Below are positions 17,818-27,458 of a DNA stretch of 64,000 nt, piece after piece. Both the position numbers and the translations under genes were made by a program. The notes beneath the pieces were generated by a model. That model was not told where the DNA came from and did not search any database. It saw nothing but the letters and a program-made list of their open reading frames with translations. Every line of letters starts with the position of its first letter. Position 1 is the first letter of the stretch. Source of the stretch: Christiangramia bathymodioli (GTDB lineage Bacteria; Bacteroidota; Bacteroidia; Flavobacteriales; Flavobacteriaceae); NCBI GenBank assembly GCA_009735695.1, contig SRSL01000008.1, positions 51,806-115,805 on the forward strand. The letters run 5' to 3'.

Positions 17818-17852
17818 ATATCCCGGATCTCATCAATCCGGGATATTTATAT
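17818..17852 (+). terminator. Strong hairpin, probable terminator of the small-ORF locus
   Basis: Perfect 11-bp stem ATATCCCGGAT / ATCCGGGATAT (17818-17828 with 17836-17846) and a 7-base loop CTCATCA, followed by a short T-rich stretch. Because no annotated gene ends here, it implies a rightward transcript covering 17.3-17.85 kb. It is also close enough (85 bases) to the next gene to insulate it. Confidence 0.55.
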
Positions 17853-17931
17853 TTATAAGCTCTTTCGTATTCCATCCTTTCTCGAAATTTGAAATGTTCG
17901 TATCTTCCCGCCTAGCTTCAAATTTTATTCA

Positions 17932-20076
17932 ATGAAATCTTTATTTACCAGATCTCTCGCCATTAGCTGCCTTGTGGCGGTTATTGCATGTGATAATTCT
18001 GAAAACCAACAAACCGAATCTATGGACAATCCTCTTTTAGCCGAATGGACCGGGCCTTACGGGGGCGTACCAGCCTTTGACCAAATGAAAGTTGAATATG
18101 TAAAACCCGCCATGCGAAAAGCGATGCAGCTTCATCTAGAAGAGATTGAACGTATCGCAAACAGCGAGGAAACTCCTACTTTCGAAAATACCATTATCCC
18201 GATGGAGAAAGCTGGAAAGGAACTGGAAAGAGCCTTTACTTATTATGGCATCTATAGCAGCAATATTTCAAGTCCGGAATTCAGAGAGGTTCAAAAAGAA
18301 CTAGCACCTGAGATCTCAGAATATTCCTCGAAGATCAGTCAGAACGAAAAGCTGTTCCAAAGGATAAAAGCAATCTATGAAGAGTCAAAGAACGATCCGC
18401 TTCCGGAAGCTGAGCAACGGGTGATCGATCTTATTTATGAAGATTTTGCCATGCAGGGGGCAAACCTATCTGCTGAGGATAAAAAACGATATGCCGAGAT
18501 CAATAAACAGCTATCAGAACTTTATACGAAGTTTTCCAATAATGTCCTTTCAGATGAAGAAAATTATGTGCTTTACCTGGAGGAAGATCAGCTTGGAGGA
18601 TTACCGGAATCTTATGTGAAATCTGCAGCGAATGCTGCTGCCTCGCGTGGCCAGGAAGGAAAATATGCGGTTACCAATACCCGTTCTTCCATGGACCCGT
18701 TCCTTACTTATTCTACGGAAAGAGACCTAAGAGAAAAGGTATGGGAAACCTATTATTCACGTGGTGACAATAAGGATGAATTCGATAATAATGAAATCAT
18801 TTCCCAGATCCTGAAGTTAAGGGATGAGCGAGTAGAATTACTGGGTTACGATAATTACGCTGAATGGCGTCTACAAAACCGAATGGCCAAAAATCCTGAA
18901 AACGCGATGGACCTAATGATGAAGGTCTGGCCGGCTGCTTTAGCGAGAGTTGAAGAGGAAGTGGCCGACATGCAAAAAATAGCCGACCAGGAAAACGCGG
19001 GCATCACTATTAAACCATGGGATTATAGATTTTATGCTGAAAAGGTAAGACAGGAAAAATATGACCTCGATAGCGAAGAGGTAAAACAATACCTGGAACT
19101 GGGGAATTTAACCCAGGCTTTATTCTTTACTGCTGGCGAAATTTTCAATTTTGATTTCGAACCTGTTGAAGAAGGAAGTGTGCCGGTTTTCCATGAAGAC
19201 GTGAAGGTATGGGAAGTTACCGATAAGGATTCGGGAGAACTGGTAGGTTTATGGTACCTGGATCCCTACGCTCGACAGGGAAAAAGATCGGGTGCCTGGG
19301 CCACCACCTATAGAAGTTATAATGAACTGGAAGGCGGTGCTCCGGTACTTGCCTCCAACAATTCAAATTTTATTGAACCAGCTCCGGGCGAACCTGTTCT
19401 GGTCTCCTGGGATGATGCCACCACCTTTTTCCATGAATTTGGCCACGCCCTGCATTTCCTTTCTGCAGATATCAAATATCCTACGCTTAATAGCGGGGTT
19501 CGTGATTATACCGAATTCCAGTCTCAATTGCTCGAAAGATGGCTTTCTACAGATAAGGTGATCAATCAATTCCTTCGACATCATGAAACTAACGAAGTGA
19601 TCCCCGACGAACTGGTAAAAAAGATCAAAAAAGCTTCCACCTTTAATCAGGGTTTTGCGACCACCGAGTTCCTGGCTTCAGCAATTATGGACATGAAATA
19701 CCACACGACCGATCCGGAAAATATCGATCCGGTGGAATTCGAAAAGAAAACCCTGGAAGAATTAAATATGCCCGAAGAGATCGTGATGAGACATAGAACT
19801 CCACATTTTGGCCATGTCTTTTCGAGTGAAGGAAATGCTGCTGGCTATTATGGGTATTTATGGGCAGATGTTCTCACATCTGATGCTGCGGAGGCTTTTG
19901 CAGAAGCCCCTGGCGGTTTTTATGATAAAGAGGTAGCCAGGAAACTGGTGGAATACCTATTTGCACCAAGAAATGCGATGGATCCGGCAGAGGCCTATAA
20001 AAAATTCAGGGGAAGAGATGCTGAAATTGACGCCTTGATGCGGGATCGTGGATTTCCTGTTCCTGAAGAAAACTAA
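17932..20076 (+). CDS. M3 family zinc metallopeptidase, lipoprotein (Dcp/oligopeptidase-like)
   Basis: 714 residues. The N-terminus (MKSLFTRSLAISCLVAVIAC) is a lipoprotein signal with Cys about residue 20. The catalytic zinc motif HEFGHALHFLSA is near residue 500, preceded by the conserved SWDDATTFFHEFG arrangement; GYYGYLWADVLTSDA and the C-terminal GRDAEIDALMRDRGF are typical of dipeptidyl carboxypeptidase (Dcp)-like M3 enzymes. It should cut oligopeptides in the periplasm, attached to a membrane. It is followed after 30 bases by an amidohydrolase, probably co-transcribed. Confidence 0.93.
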   Translation: MKSLFTRSLAISCLVAVIACDNSENQQTESMDNPLLAEWTGPYGGVPAFDQMKVEYVKPAMRKAMQLHLEEIERIANSEETPTFENTIIPMEKAGKELERAFTYYGIYSSNISSPEFREVQKELAPEISEYSSKISQNEKLFQRIKAIYEESKNDPLPEAEQRVIDLIYEDFAMQGANLSAEDKKRYAEINKQLSELYTKFSNNVLSDEENYVLYLEEDQLGGLPESYVKSAANAAASRGQEGKYAVTNTRSSMDPFLTYSTERDLREKVWETYYSRGDNKDEFDNNEIISQILKLRDERVELLGYDNYAEWRLQNRMAKNPENAMDLMMKVWPAALARVEEEVADMQKIADQENAGITIKPWDYRFYAEKVRQEKYDLDSEEVKQYLELGNLTQALFFTAGEIFNFDFEPVEEGSVPVFHEDVKVWEVTDKDSGELVGLWYLDPYARQGKRSGAWATTYRSYNELEGGAPVLASNNSNFIEPAPGEPVLVSWDDATTFFHEFGHALHFLSADIKYPTLNSGVRDYTEFQSQLLERWLSTDKVINQFLRHHETNEVIPDELVKKIKKASTFNQGFATTEFLASAIMDMKYHTTDPENIDPVEFEKKTLEELNMPEEIVMRHRTPHFGHVFSSEGNAAGYYGYLWADVLTSDAAEAFAEAPGGFYDKEVARKLVEYLFAPRNAMDPAEAYKKFRGRDAEIDALMRDRGFPVPEEN

Positions 20077-20106
20077 ACCCTTACCTAAAATCTTTAAATT
20101 CGTTTG

Positions 20107-21666
20107 ATGAAAAAATTCTTCATACTTAGTTTCCTAATCCTCACACTCACCAATCCGGCACTGGCGCAGGAACATATGGAAGGTCCTTTTGATCAGCTCA
20201 TCATTCGTGGTGTAACTCTGATCAACGGAAATGGAGCTCCACCTATGGGCCCGGTAGACATCACGGTTGAAAATAACCGCATCACCGGTGTGCATAATGT
20301 GGGTTATCCAGGAGTGGAAATAAACGAAGCCAGGAGACCAAAACTGAAACCGGGAGGCAAAGAAATGGATGCAAGCGGGATGTACCTTTTACCTGGTTTT
20401 ATAGACATGCATACCCATATAGGCGGTGAAGCCCAGGGAGCCTCGCCTGAGTATGTTTTTAAATTATGGATGGCGCACGGGGTGACCACCGTAAGGGAAG
20501 TTGGCGGGCCAGGCATCCAATGGACACAGGACCTTCAGGAAAAGATCGAAAATAAAGAGATGGCCGGGCCAAGAATTATTTCTTATACCGTCTTTGGAAA
20601 TGGAAGCACAGAACCAATCACCACTGCAGAAGAAGCGAGGGAATGGGTTCGTAAAAACGCCAGTGCCGGAGCCGACGGCATCAAATTCTTCGGAGCGGCA
20701 CCTGAGATCATGAAAGCTGCCCTCGAAGAAAACGCCAAGCTAGGAAAAGGTTCGGCGATGCACCATGCGCAATTAAGTGTGGGCCGCTGGAACGTGCTGA
20801 ATTCGGCAAAAGCGGGTCTTACCAGTATGGAACACTGGTATGGCCTTCCGGAAGCTTTATTCGACGACAAGACCGTTCAGCATTATCCGCTGGACTATAA
20901 TTATCAGAATGAGCAACATCGCTTTGCTGAAGCCGGAAAACTCTGGGCTCAGGCAACCGAACCGGGATCGGAACACTGGAATGAGACCATGGATACCTTG
21001 CTGGCACTGGACTTCACCCTGGATCCTACCTTCAATATTTATGAAGCCAGCCGGGACCTGATGCGGGCAAGAAGGGCTGAATGGCATGAAACCTACACCC
21101 TGCCCTCACTTTGGAAATTTTACCAGCCAAGCAAAATATCGCATGGATCTTACTGGCATTACTGGGGCACTGAAGAAGAAGTGGCCTGGAGAGAGAATTT
21201 CAGGATATGGATGCAATTCGTGAACGAATACAAGAATCGCGGCGGAAGAGTTACCACGGGATCTGATTCTGGATTCATCTTTCAGCTTTATGGCTTTGCT
21301 TATATAAGGGAATTGGAATTGCTGCGTGAAGCAGGATTTCACCCATTGGAAGTCGTGAGAGCCGCTACTTTGAACGGAGCCGAAGCCCTGGGCATGGAAG
21401 ACAGGCTGGGAACAGTGGAACCTGGCAAACTTGCAGATTTTGTGATCGTAGAGGAAAATCCGCTTCAAAATTTTAAAGTGCTTTACGGTACCGGGGCCAT
21501 CAAACTTACCGATGAGAATGAGGTGGTACGTGTAGGAGGAGTGAAATACACCATTAAAGACGGCATTATTTACGATTCCAAGGCGCTTCTTAAAGAAGTG
21601 GAGCAAATGGTAAAAAAAGCCAAGGAAGAGGAAAATTTTGAGATCACTCAACCTGGAATGAATTAA
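20107..21666 (+). CDS. Exported amidohydrolase family protein
   Basis: The ATG at 20107 (MKKFFILSFLILTLTNPALA) gives a clean signal peptide cleaved after ALA; an in-frame TTG one codon earlier is not needed. 519 residues. Metal-site signatures of the amidohydrolase superfamily are present: GFIDMHTHIGG (HxH), GADGIKFFGAAPE (Lys that can be carbamylated), AMHHAQ and SMEHWYG (His ligands) and TTGSDSGF (Asp). The C-terminal composite domain LGTVEPGKLADFVIVEENPL is standard. The substrate is unknown; imidazolonepropionase- or prolidase-like peptidic substrates fit with the M3 peptidase gene just upstream. Confidence 0.9.
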   Translation: MKKFFILSFLILTLTNPALAQEHMEGPFDQLIIRGVTLINGNGAPPMGPVDITVENNRITGVHNVGYPGVEINEARRPKLKPGGKEMDASGMYLLPGFIDMHTHIGGEAQGASPEYVFKLWMAHGVTTVREVGGPGIQWTQDLQEKIENKEMAGPRIISYTVFGNGSTEPITTAEEAREWVRKNASAGADGIKFFGAAPEIMKAALEENAKLGKGSAMHHAQLSVGRWNVLNSAKAGLTSMEHWYGLPEALFDDKTVQHYPLDYNYQNEQHRFAEAGKLWAQATEPGSEHWNETMDTLLALDFTLDPTFNIYEASRDLMRARRAEWHETYTLPSLWKFYQPSKISHGSYWHYWGTEEEVAWRENFRIWMQFVNEYKNRGGRVTTGSDSGFIFQLYGFAYIRELELLREAGFHPLEVVRAATLNGAEALGMEDRLGTVEPGKLADFVIVEENPLQNFKVLYGTGAIKLTDENEVVRVGGVKYTIKDGIIYDSKALLKEVEQMVKKAKEEENFEITQPGMN

Positions 21667-21686
21667 TTCATATTATAACACCACTT

Positions 21687-21720
21687 AAATTCCTCCTTTT
21701 ACCAGGGAGGAATTTTTGTT
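21687..21720 (+). terminator. Intrinsic terminator after the amidohydrolase
   Basis: Perfect 10-bp stem AAATTCCTCC / GGAGGAATTT (21687-21696 with 21706-21715), 9-base loop, followed by TTGTTT and including the T run of the right arm. It lies 20 bases after the stop codon. Confidence 0.75.
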
Positions 21721-21732
21721 TAATTTCGGCCC

Positions 21733-22305
21733 ATGCACCGGCATTTTAAAATATACAAACCCTACGGATTTTTAAGTCAGTTTATCACCAATCAGAAAAA
21801 GGCCGGAAAGCACCGGCTTTTGGGAGAGCTATTTGATTTTCCCGAAGACACCATGGCCATTGGCCGACTGGATAAGGATTCGGAAGGATTGCTACTCTTA
21901 ACGACCAACGGCAAGCTGAGCACCAAGATCACCGCCGGAAATTCTGAAAAGGAATACTTTGTGCAGGTGGACGGAAGCATTACGCAGGAGGCTATTGACG
22001 AGCTTCAGCAGGGCGTGGAAATCAGTATTAACGGAAAGAAATATCAAACTCTTCCCTGTAAAGCTGAAAAACTGGAGCAGCTTCCGCAATTTCCGGAACG
22101 AGCAAAAAAGATCAGGGATGAGCGACATGGTGCAACGAGCTGGATAAGCATCACCCTAACCGAAGGCAAATTCCGCCAGGTAAAGAAAATGACAGCTGCG
22201 GTTGGTTTCCCTACGCTTAGGCTGGTTCGTGTTCGAATTGGCAATGAAAATCTGGACGGAATGCAGGCCGGTGAAGTTCGTGAACTGGAAAGAATAAATC
22301 TTTAA
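21733..22305 (+). CDS. rluE: 23S rRNA pseudouridine synthase, RluE/RsuA family
   Basis: 190 residues without an N-terminal S4 domain, as in RluE. It begins with the RsuA-family opener FKIYKPYGFLSQF, has the catalytic Asp in GRLDKDSEGLLLLT (about residues 38-51), the motif KEYFVQVDG and the final LTEGKFRQVKKMTAAVGFPTLRLVRVRIG. RluE isomerises a uridine of 23S rRNA (U2457 in E. coli). The stop overlaps the convergent ggt stop by four bases. Confidence 0.9.
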   Translation: MHRHFKIYKPYGFLSQFITNQKKAGKHRLLGELFDFPEDTMAIGRLDKDSEGLLLLTTNGKLSTKITAGNSEKEYFVQVDGSITQEAIDELQQGVEISINGKKYQTLPCKAEKLEQLPQFPERAKKIRDERHGATSWISITLTEGKFRQVKKMTAAVGFPTLRLVRVRIGNENLDGMQAGEVRELERINL

Positions 22306-24014
22306 TATCCCGACGCTTTCCCATCATAACTCCTGGAATCGGCAGCGCCGAAGATAATGTTACTTTCCGCATCCAGCATAATTCCCATCGCACTACCCTG
22401 CCTCCATCGCCTGATCACTTCGTGCCCCATTTCCTGGTAGATCCGTTCGGTATCTGGAGAAAAACCCCAGTCTTCAAAATAACTGGTATCTGGCAACCAT
22501 TGGTGGTGCATACGGGGAGATTCTATAGCCAGCGCGATATCCATCCCGTGGTCGATAGAATTCACGATGACCTGCAATACCGTATTGATAATAGTTCTTC
22601 CACCGGGAGTACCAATTATGATATAAGGTTTCCCGTCCTTAGCAACTATGGTTGGCGTCATGCTGGACAACATTCTCTTTTCTGGCTCGATTTGATTGGG
22701 TTCAGTACCTATACGTCCTTTAGAATCGGTATACCCCGGGATCGCATTAAAATCCCCCATCTCGTTATTCAGCAAAAATCCGGCTCCTTCTACCACAATC
22801 TTAGATCCGTAGGATTGCTCTAAGGTATAGGTTAAGGATACTGCGTTCCCTTGAGAGTCAATTACTGAAAGGTGGGTAGTTTCAGGGCTTTCATAGGCCA
22901 TATGTGCTTTATTGAAATTTGCGGAATCACTCACCGAAGCCCGGTCTTCCTGAATATTTTCCCTTAATAAATCAGCATAGTCTTTTGAAATTAGCCTATC
23001 GATTGGCATAGTTGGATTGAAATTGGGATCTCCTAAATATAAAGCCCTGTCGGCATAGGCACGGCGCATGGCTTCCGTTAAATAATGCAGGCTTTTAGCC
23101 GAATTATGCCCGGCTGCTTTCAGGTCGAAACCTTCCAGTATATTCAGCATTTCGATCAGGGCTACACCACCAGAACTTGGCGGAGGCATGCTTATGATAT
23201 CATAACCTCGATAATTCCCTTTTACAGGAGTCAATTCTTCTGCTTCGTATTTTAGTAAATCCTGCTTTGTAATAAGGCCTCCTTCCTTTTTCATGAAATC
23301 GGCGATCAAAGCTGCAGTCTTTCCTTTATAAAATCCATCCGGACCTTTGTCCCTGATCCTTTTCAGAGTTTCAGCCAGGTCTTTTTGAACCAGAATGTCA
23401 CCTGCCTCATAAGGACTTCCATCCTTTTTTAGGAATACTTCTGCCGTAGATGGATATTCCGTTTCGTATCGCTTCAGCATATTTGAAAAACCTGCAATTG
23501 GCATACTTACTTCGAACCCATTTTCAGCCAGATCAATGGCCGGTTGCACAAGATCTTTCCAGGCCAGTTTCCCATATTTCTGGTGAGCTTTATAAAGTCC
23601 GGCAACGGTGCCAGGCACACCCACCGATAATATTCCCTCATGGTTAGAATTGTCTTTTACCTTTCCGTTCTCATCGAGGTACATTTCCCTGGTCGCCGCC
23701 AGCGGAGCCTTTTCACGGAAATTAAAACTCGTGGTCTCTCCATCTTCGCCATGGTAGATCAAAAATCCGCCGCCACCAATATTTCCGGCTGCAGGAAGAG
23801 TAACCGCAAGTGCGAATGCAGTGGCTACCGAAGCATCGACCGCTGTTCCTCCTTTTTTGAGAATATCCCGCCCAACATCAGAAGCAAGGTGATGGCTGCT
23901 CACCACCATTCCGTTTTCTGCCGGAACGGGGATGCGGCCACCCTGTGCATAAATCAAGGAATTGGATAATGTGAAAAGAAAAATACAAATGAAGATCCTG
24001 AGACTGTAATTCAT
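22302..24014 (-). CDS. ggt: Gamma-glutamyltransferase
   Basis: 570 residues with a signal peptide (cleavage near SLIYAQGG). The autoprocessing/catalytic Thr is in ESPETTHLSVIDSQGNAVS (about residue 375), giving the usual large and small subunits; GAGFLLNNEMGDF, SSMTPTIV and the oxyanion GGRTIINTV are all conserved. The enzyme hydrolyses glutathione and other gamma-glutamyl compounds in the periplasm and supplies Cys-Gly and Glu. It is monocistronic, leftward, and its stop overlaps that of rluE. Confidence 0.95.
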   Translation of the reverse strand: MNYSLRIFICIFLFTLSNSLIYAQGGRIPVPAENGMVVSSHHLASDVGRDILKKGGTAVDASVATAFALAVTLPAAGNIGGGGFLIYHGEDGETTSFNFREKAPLAATREMYLDENGKVKDNSNHEGILSVGVPGTVAGLYKAHQKYGKLAWKDLVQPAIDLAENGFEVSMPIAGFSNMLKRYETEYPSTAEVFLKKDGSPYEAGDILVQKDLAETLKRIRDKGPDGFYKGKTAALIADFMKKEGGLITKQDLLKYEAEELTPVKGNYRGYDIISMPPPSSGGVALIEMLNILEGFDLKAAGHNSAKSLHYLTEAMRRAYADRALYLGDPNFNPTMPIDRLISKDYADLLRENIQEDRASVSDSANFNKAHMAYESPETTHLSVIDSQGNAVSLTYTLEQSYGSKIVVEGAGFLLNNEMGDFNAIPGYTDSKGRIGTEPNQIEPEKRMLSSMTPTIVAKDGKPYIIIGTPGGRTIINTVLQVIVNSIDHGMDIALAIESPRMHHQWLPDTSYFEDWGFSPDTERIYQEMGHEVIRRWRQGSAMGIMLDAESNIIFGAADSRSYDGKASGY

Positions 24015-24073
24015 TTCCGAAAATTTTGGTTAAAATAAACCTAGTTATAATTTTCGGTATCCGCAATAAGAAA

Positions 24074-24643
24074 TCAGGAGTTGCTTGGCTGCGTTTCAAA
24101 TGCCTTTTCAAAAAGCAGGAAGGTTTCCCTGGCCTTTTCACAGGCTTTATCGACCTGTTTTTGAGAGAATTCTTCTGATCGTAGATATTTCAGGAATTTA
24201 TTCCATCCGTCCATGCTGCTTCGTTCACCCGAGAAAAAGTGCTGTCTTTCCAAATGGGAAGCAATCTCACAATTTTTAAGTTCGCGGCCTATCATTAATC
24301 CTCCCATTGCCGAGCCTTCCAGGACGTAGGCGGCTCCAATGGCTTCAGCATGATCATTACATTCAAAATCCAGCCCGGTTTCCATTTCAGAAAATTGCAT
24401 ACCCAGACTTTTCATATCTTTTGTTAGCTGACTGGTTTTGTGCATTTCAGGAAGGGGCAGGAAACCAGCAATGGCCTTTTCTACACTTCTATAAGCGAGA
24501 AAATTCTGGTAGATCAACAATTTATATTCCTCAAGGTTTATGGAGTGGTCTATAATCTTCCCAGCCAGGTTTTCACCTTCCAGTCTCTGGTGCAACTCGG
24601 CTGTAGCCTCCCTTAAACTATTCAAAATCTTCGTCATCGTCAT
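24074..24643 (-). CDS. bphO: Biliverdin-producing heme oxygenase
   Basis: 189 residues, the length of bacterial heme oxygenases. The proximal heme ligand is the His in TAELHQRLEGENL (residue 18) and the distal helix is visible as AYVLEGSAMGGLMIG with its Gly-rich kink. The enzyme opens heme to biliverdin, iron and CO in the cytoplasm. Last gene of the operon that encodes a bacteriophytochrome, so biliverdin for that photoreceptor is its likely purpose. Its start overlaps the 3' end of the response regulator gene by 26 bases. Confidence 0.92.
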   Translation of the reverse strand: MTMTKILNSLREATAELHQRLEGENLAGKIIDHSINLEEYKLLIYQNFLAYRSVEKAIAGFLPLPEMHKTSQLTKDMKSLGMQFSEMETGLDFECNDHAEAIGAAYVLEGSAMGGLMIGRELKNCEIASHLERQHFFSGERSSMDGWNKFLKYLRSEEFSQKQVDKACEKARETFLLFEKAFETQPSNS

Positions 24644-25181
24644 CTACCTTAAACTTGTTGATCGCTGCTTTTATCTTTTGAATGTTCTCTACGTGTTCTT
24701 TATTGTCGGTATTGATCTGGTCCAGATAATCGTAGATCTGATTAACTGTGATCTTATTATTCCGGATACGTTCCCGTAATTCTTCACGGGCCACCATATT
24801 CACCACTACCTTTTTAAATAATGGCTCCAGTTTCTCGCTGAGCACATTCATATGTTTCTTCAAAATATATCCAGAGGCTCCGCTTAAGATCGTATTGGCG
24901 GCCAGTTCTTCATCCTGGATCGTCCCTGTTATAAAAATGAAATCGATGTTACTGTCGAATTCCTTGACCAGCTCCATGATATCGAGACCCGTACAGGTAG
25001 GAAGATTATAATCTGAAAGCACCACATCTGGCGCAAAGTTCACGAGGTGCTGCCTGCATTCTTCGGTATCTTCACAAACTTCGATTAGAGGAGATTCCAC
25101 GATCTTGGCGATCTGCCTTTTGATAAGCTGAACATCGGTTTGGTTATCTTCAACCAGTAATATTCTCAGGGATTTTATCAT
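24618..25181 (-). CDS. Response regulator, receiver domain with coiled-coil tail
   Basis: 187 residues. The receiver domain spans about 1-125, with the acidic pair ED at 11-12, the phospho-acceptor Asp at residue 57 (VVLSDYNLP), the Thr of FITGT and the Lys of YILKK. No DNA-binding or enzymatic domain follows; instead there is a charged, helical tail ending in an unusual run of acidic residues (DDDDEDFE). It probably takes phosphate from the phytochrome kinase encoded 66 bases upstream and signals by protein-protein contact. Typical of phytochrome-linked response regulators. Confidence 0.9.
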   Translation of the reverse strand: MIKSLRILLVEDNQTDVQLIKRQIAKIVESPLIEVCEDTEECRQHLVNFAPDVVLSDYNLPTCTGLDIMELVKEFDSNIDFIFITGTIQDEELAANTILSGASGYILKKHMNVLSEKLEPLFKKVVVNMVAREELRERIRNNKITVNQIYDYLDQINTDNKEHVENIQKIKAAINKFKVDDDDEDFE

Positions 25182-25247
25182 TTATAATCAGTTCCGGATA
25201 GGACTGCGAAAGTATCACAAATGCCCAAATCTGGCAATTAAGAATTG

Positions 25248-27458
25248 TTAAACATGGAAGTAGAAAGTCGTCCCCTTTCCAGGTTCGCTTTCTGCCCAGA
25301 TCTTCCCGTTATGCTTTTCGATGATCTTTTTAACAATGGCAAGGCCTATACCGGTTCCCTTAAAGTTATCGCCTGAATATCGCGAAAAGAGATTAAATAT
25401 GTCTTCCTTAAATTTAGGATCGAAACCTATCCCATTATCTTTAACAAAATAGGTGGTTTTTCCGTTCATTCCCTTTGCTCCTATTTCGATCTCTGGCTCA
25501 TTCTCCCTTTCGGAATATTTAAGGGCATTCGCGACCAGATTAGACCATACCTGGAGCATCATCCTTTTGTCTGCCATCATTCTAGGCAGATCTTTCTCCA
25601 TTTTTATTGTCGTTTTTGGATAGGTGGACTTTACATTAAACGATTCCAGAATATCCTCAACCATATAATTGACCGAAAAGATATTCTTTTCTATGTCCTG
25701 ACCGGATACTCCGGCAAACGAAAGAATATTATCGATATGTTCCTGCATTTCCTGGGTAGAGCTCAGGATGGTATCTACCGCCTTTTGGCCAAATCGGTCA
25801 AGGTTTTGGTAATGATCTTCCTTAAGAACATGAGCATAACCGTCAATTCCTCTCAATGGAGCTTTCAGATCATGAGATAGCCCCTGGCTGAACAATTCCA
25901 GTTCAGCATGGGCAACCCGCAACTGCTCATTAAGTTTCGCGATCTTGAGCTTTTGTTTTTCTTGAATCAGGTTGCTTATACTTTCACGAATGGCTCGCGC
26001 GGCACCCAGCTGGTAATCCATCCAGGGATCGGAAACCCCGGTTAATTTTTGCGTCCATTTATCGAAGGATTTTCGTGGAGTAATTCGCTGTTTTTCTTCA
26101 TCGTAAGATGCTTTTTTATCAGGATTTCCTCCCCAGCTCACATTCTGGATAACCTCAGGCCGGAACCACATTAAAAAATCCCTGTCGCTTCTGCCCAGTT
26201 TCACACTTAAGATGCCGGAAGCTGTTTGGGTAAACCGAAGTGCCTCCGGATACATTTTAGAGAGATTTTTGGTGAAAAAGAGCGATCCATTTTGTTTGGA
26301 CAAAAAATCGTCCGCCAGTTTACGCAAATCCTTCTTCTCTGGCGTCTTTCCTATCAGGATCACTTTTCCATCCAGCAGCAAAGCTCCTCCCTCGCATTCC
26401 ATCAGGTCGGTAAAAAGAACTTTCATTTGGGAAAGCCCTTTTTTGATCTTTCCTTTCTCCTCCACTTGTTTTACCAAGTCACCCCTAACGACCTCCCATT
26501 CCTCGAGCTTGTAAATATATTTATTGGTTTCCTTCAGACTTAATTCATTGGAGAAAATCTGGGTGAGAAATTCACAGGTTTGTCGCTGATAATAATTGAT
26601 ATGCCTCGATGAATAATGATGACAGGCCAGCAATCCCCACAACTTCCCGTTACTGATCAATGCAGCGGTAAGAGATGCGCCCACCTTCATATTCTTCAGG
26701 TATTCGATATGAATTGGAGAAACACCCCTCAATTCGGACCTTGACAGATCCAAGGGTTCATTATTGATAGGTGAAAGTTCCGGTTCAATAGGTACGGGAT
26801 CATAATTCACATCGGTGATAATGCGCACCCGGTGTTTCATGAACAGTTCCCGGGATTGTTTCGGAATATCACTGGCAGGATAATGTAACCCAAGCCAGCT
26901 TTCCAGCTCATCATTTTTCTTTTCTGCGATGACCTCTCCATTCCATTCTTCATCAAACTTATAGACCATCACCCGGTCATAGCCAAAGATATCCCTGGTG
27001 ATCTGGGCTGCATCATTACAGAGATCTTCAGGTGTCTTGGAAGCGTGTAAAACATTCAGAATATTTGACAATTGCCGCTGATACTCATAAGAATTATGTT
27101 GTGAACCGATCGGCTCAAAATCAATAATGATACTCTCCCCGGAAAAGTGAGGGATCATGATAAATTCAGTATCATTGATCTCGATTTCTCTTTCTTCCAT
27201 CCTCGTATCCTCAGTGCCACGACCCTGGAATGACCGAATTCGATCCATTCCGATCAAGTCTTTCAGAGGCATACCAAGCAGGTCTGTATAAGGTATTCCG
27301 AAGAAATCCTGGCTATTCTGGCCTGCCTGGGTGATTACCAGATTTTTCCGGTCACAGGCGATGATCACCCCATGAGACTGGGACTTACCAATTATATGAA
27401 TAGGTTCTTTATCACAATTTGTGATATCTACTTTATCGGGGTAACTAAGCTGGGCCAT
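25248..27458 (-). CDS. bphP: Bacteriophytochrome histidine kinase
   Basis: 736 residues: PAS (about 1-125), GAF (about 130-310), PHY (about 320-500) and histidine kinase (about 515-736). The biliverdin-binding Cys is residue 15 (ITNCDKEPIHIIG); the chromophore pocket motifs PASDIP, SPIHIEYLKNM and ACHHYS are present, as is the PHY tongue PRKSF and WFRPE/WGG. The H-box is LSHDLKAPLRG with His 529, followed by N-box NALKYS, and G-boxes including GTGIGLAIVKK. QSHG replaces the common QPHG. It senses red/far-red light. It starts directly after the stop codon of the CheB-CheR-kinase gene. Confidence 0.96.
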   Translation of the reverse strand: MAQLSYPDKVDITNCDKEPIHIIGKSQSHGVIIACDRKNLVITQAGQNSQDFFGIPYTDLLGMPLKDLIGMDRIRSFQGRGTEDTRMEEREIEINDTEFIMIPHFSGESIIIDFEPIGSQHNSYEYQRQLSNILNVLHASKTPEDLCNDAAQITRDIFGYDRVMVYKFDEEWNGEVIAEKKNDELESWLGLHYPASDIPKQSRELFMKHRVRIITDVNYDPVPIEPELSPINNEPLDLSRSELRGVSPIHIEYLKNMKVGASLTAALISNGKLWGLLACHHYSSRHINYYQRQTCEFLTQIFSNELSLKETNKYIYKLEEWEVVRGDLVKQVEEKGKIKKGLSQMKVLFTDLMECEGGALLLDGKVILIGKTPEKKDLRKLADDFLSKQNGSLFFTKNLSKMYPEALRFTQTASGILSVKLGRSDRDFLMWFRPEVIQNVSWGGNPDKKASYDEEKQRITPRKSFDKWTQKLTGVSDPWMDYQLGAARAIRESISNLIQEKQKLKIAKLNEQLRVAHAELELFSQGLSHDLKAPLRGIDGYAHVLKEDHYQNLDRFGQKAVDTILSSTQEMQEHIDNILSFAGVSGQDIEKNIFSVNYMVEDILESFNVKSTYPKTTIKMEKDLPRMMADKRMMLQVWSNLVANALKYSERENEPEIEIGAKGMNGKTTYFVKDNGIGFDPKFKEDIFNLFSRYSGDNFKGTGIGLAIVKKIIEKHNGKIWAESEPGKGTTFYFHV

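Noticed and set aside
17666..17875. 69-codon minus-strand ORF between the small-ORF locus and the M3 peptidase
   Set aside because: It runs across the perfect 11-bp hairpin at 17818-17846, which looks like a terminator of the other strand, and its product has no recognisable feature.
21106..21651. 181-codon ORF antisense to the amidohydrolase
   Set aside because: It is a shadow of the conserved amidohydrolase frame; the product has no family features and amidohydrolase motifs are intact on the other strand.
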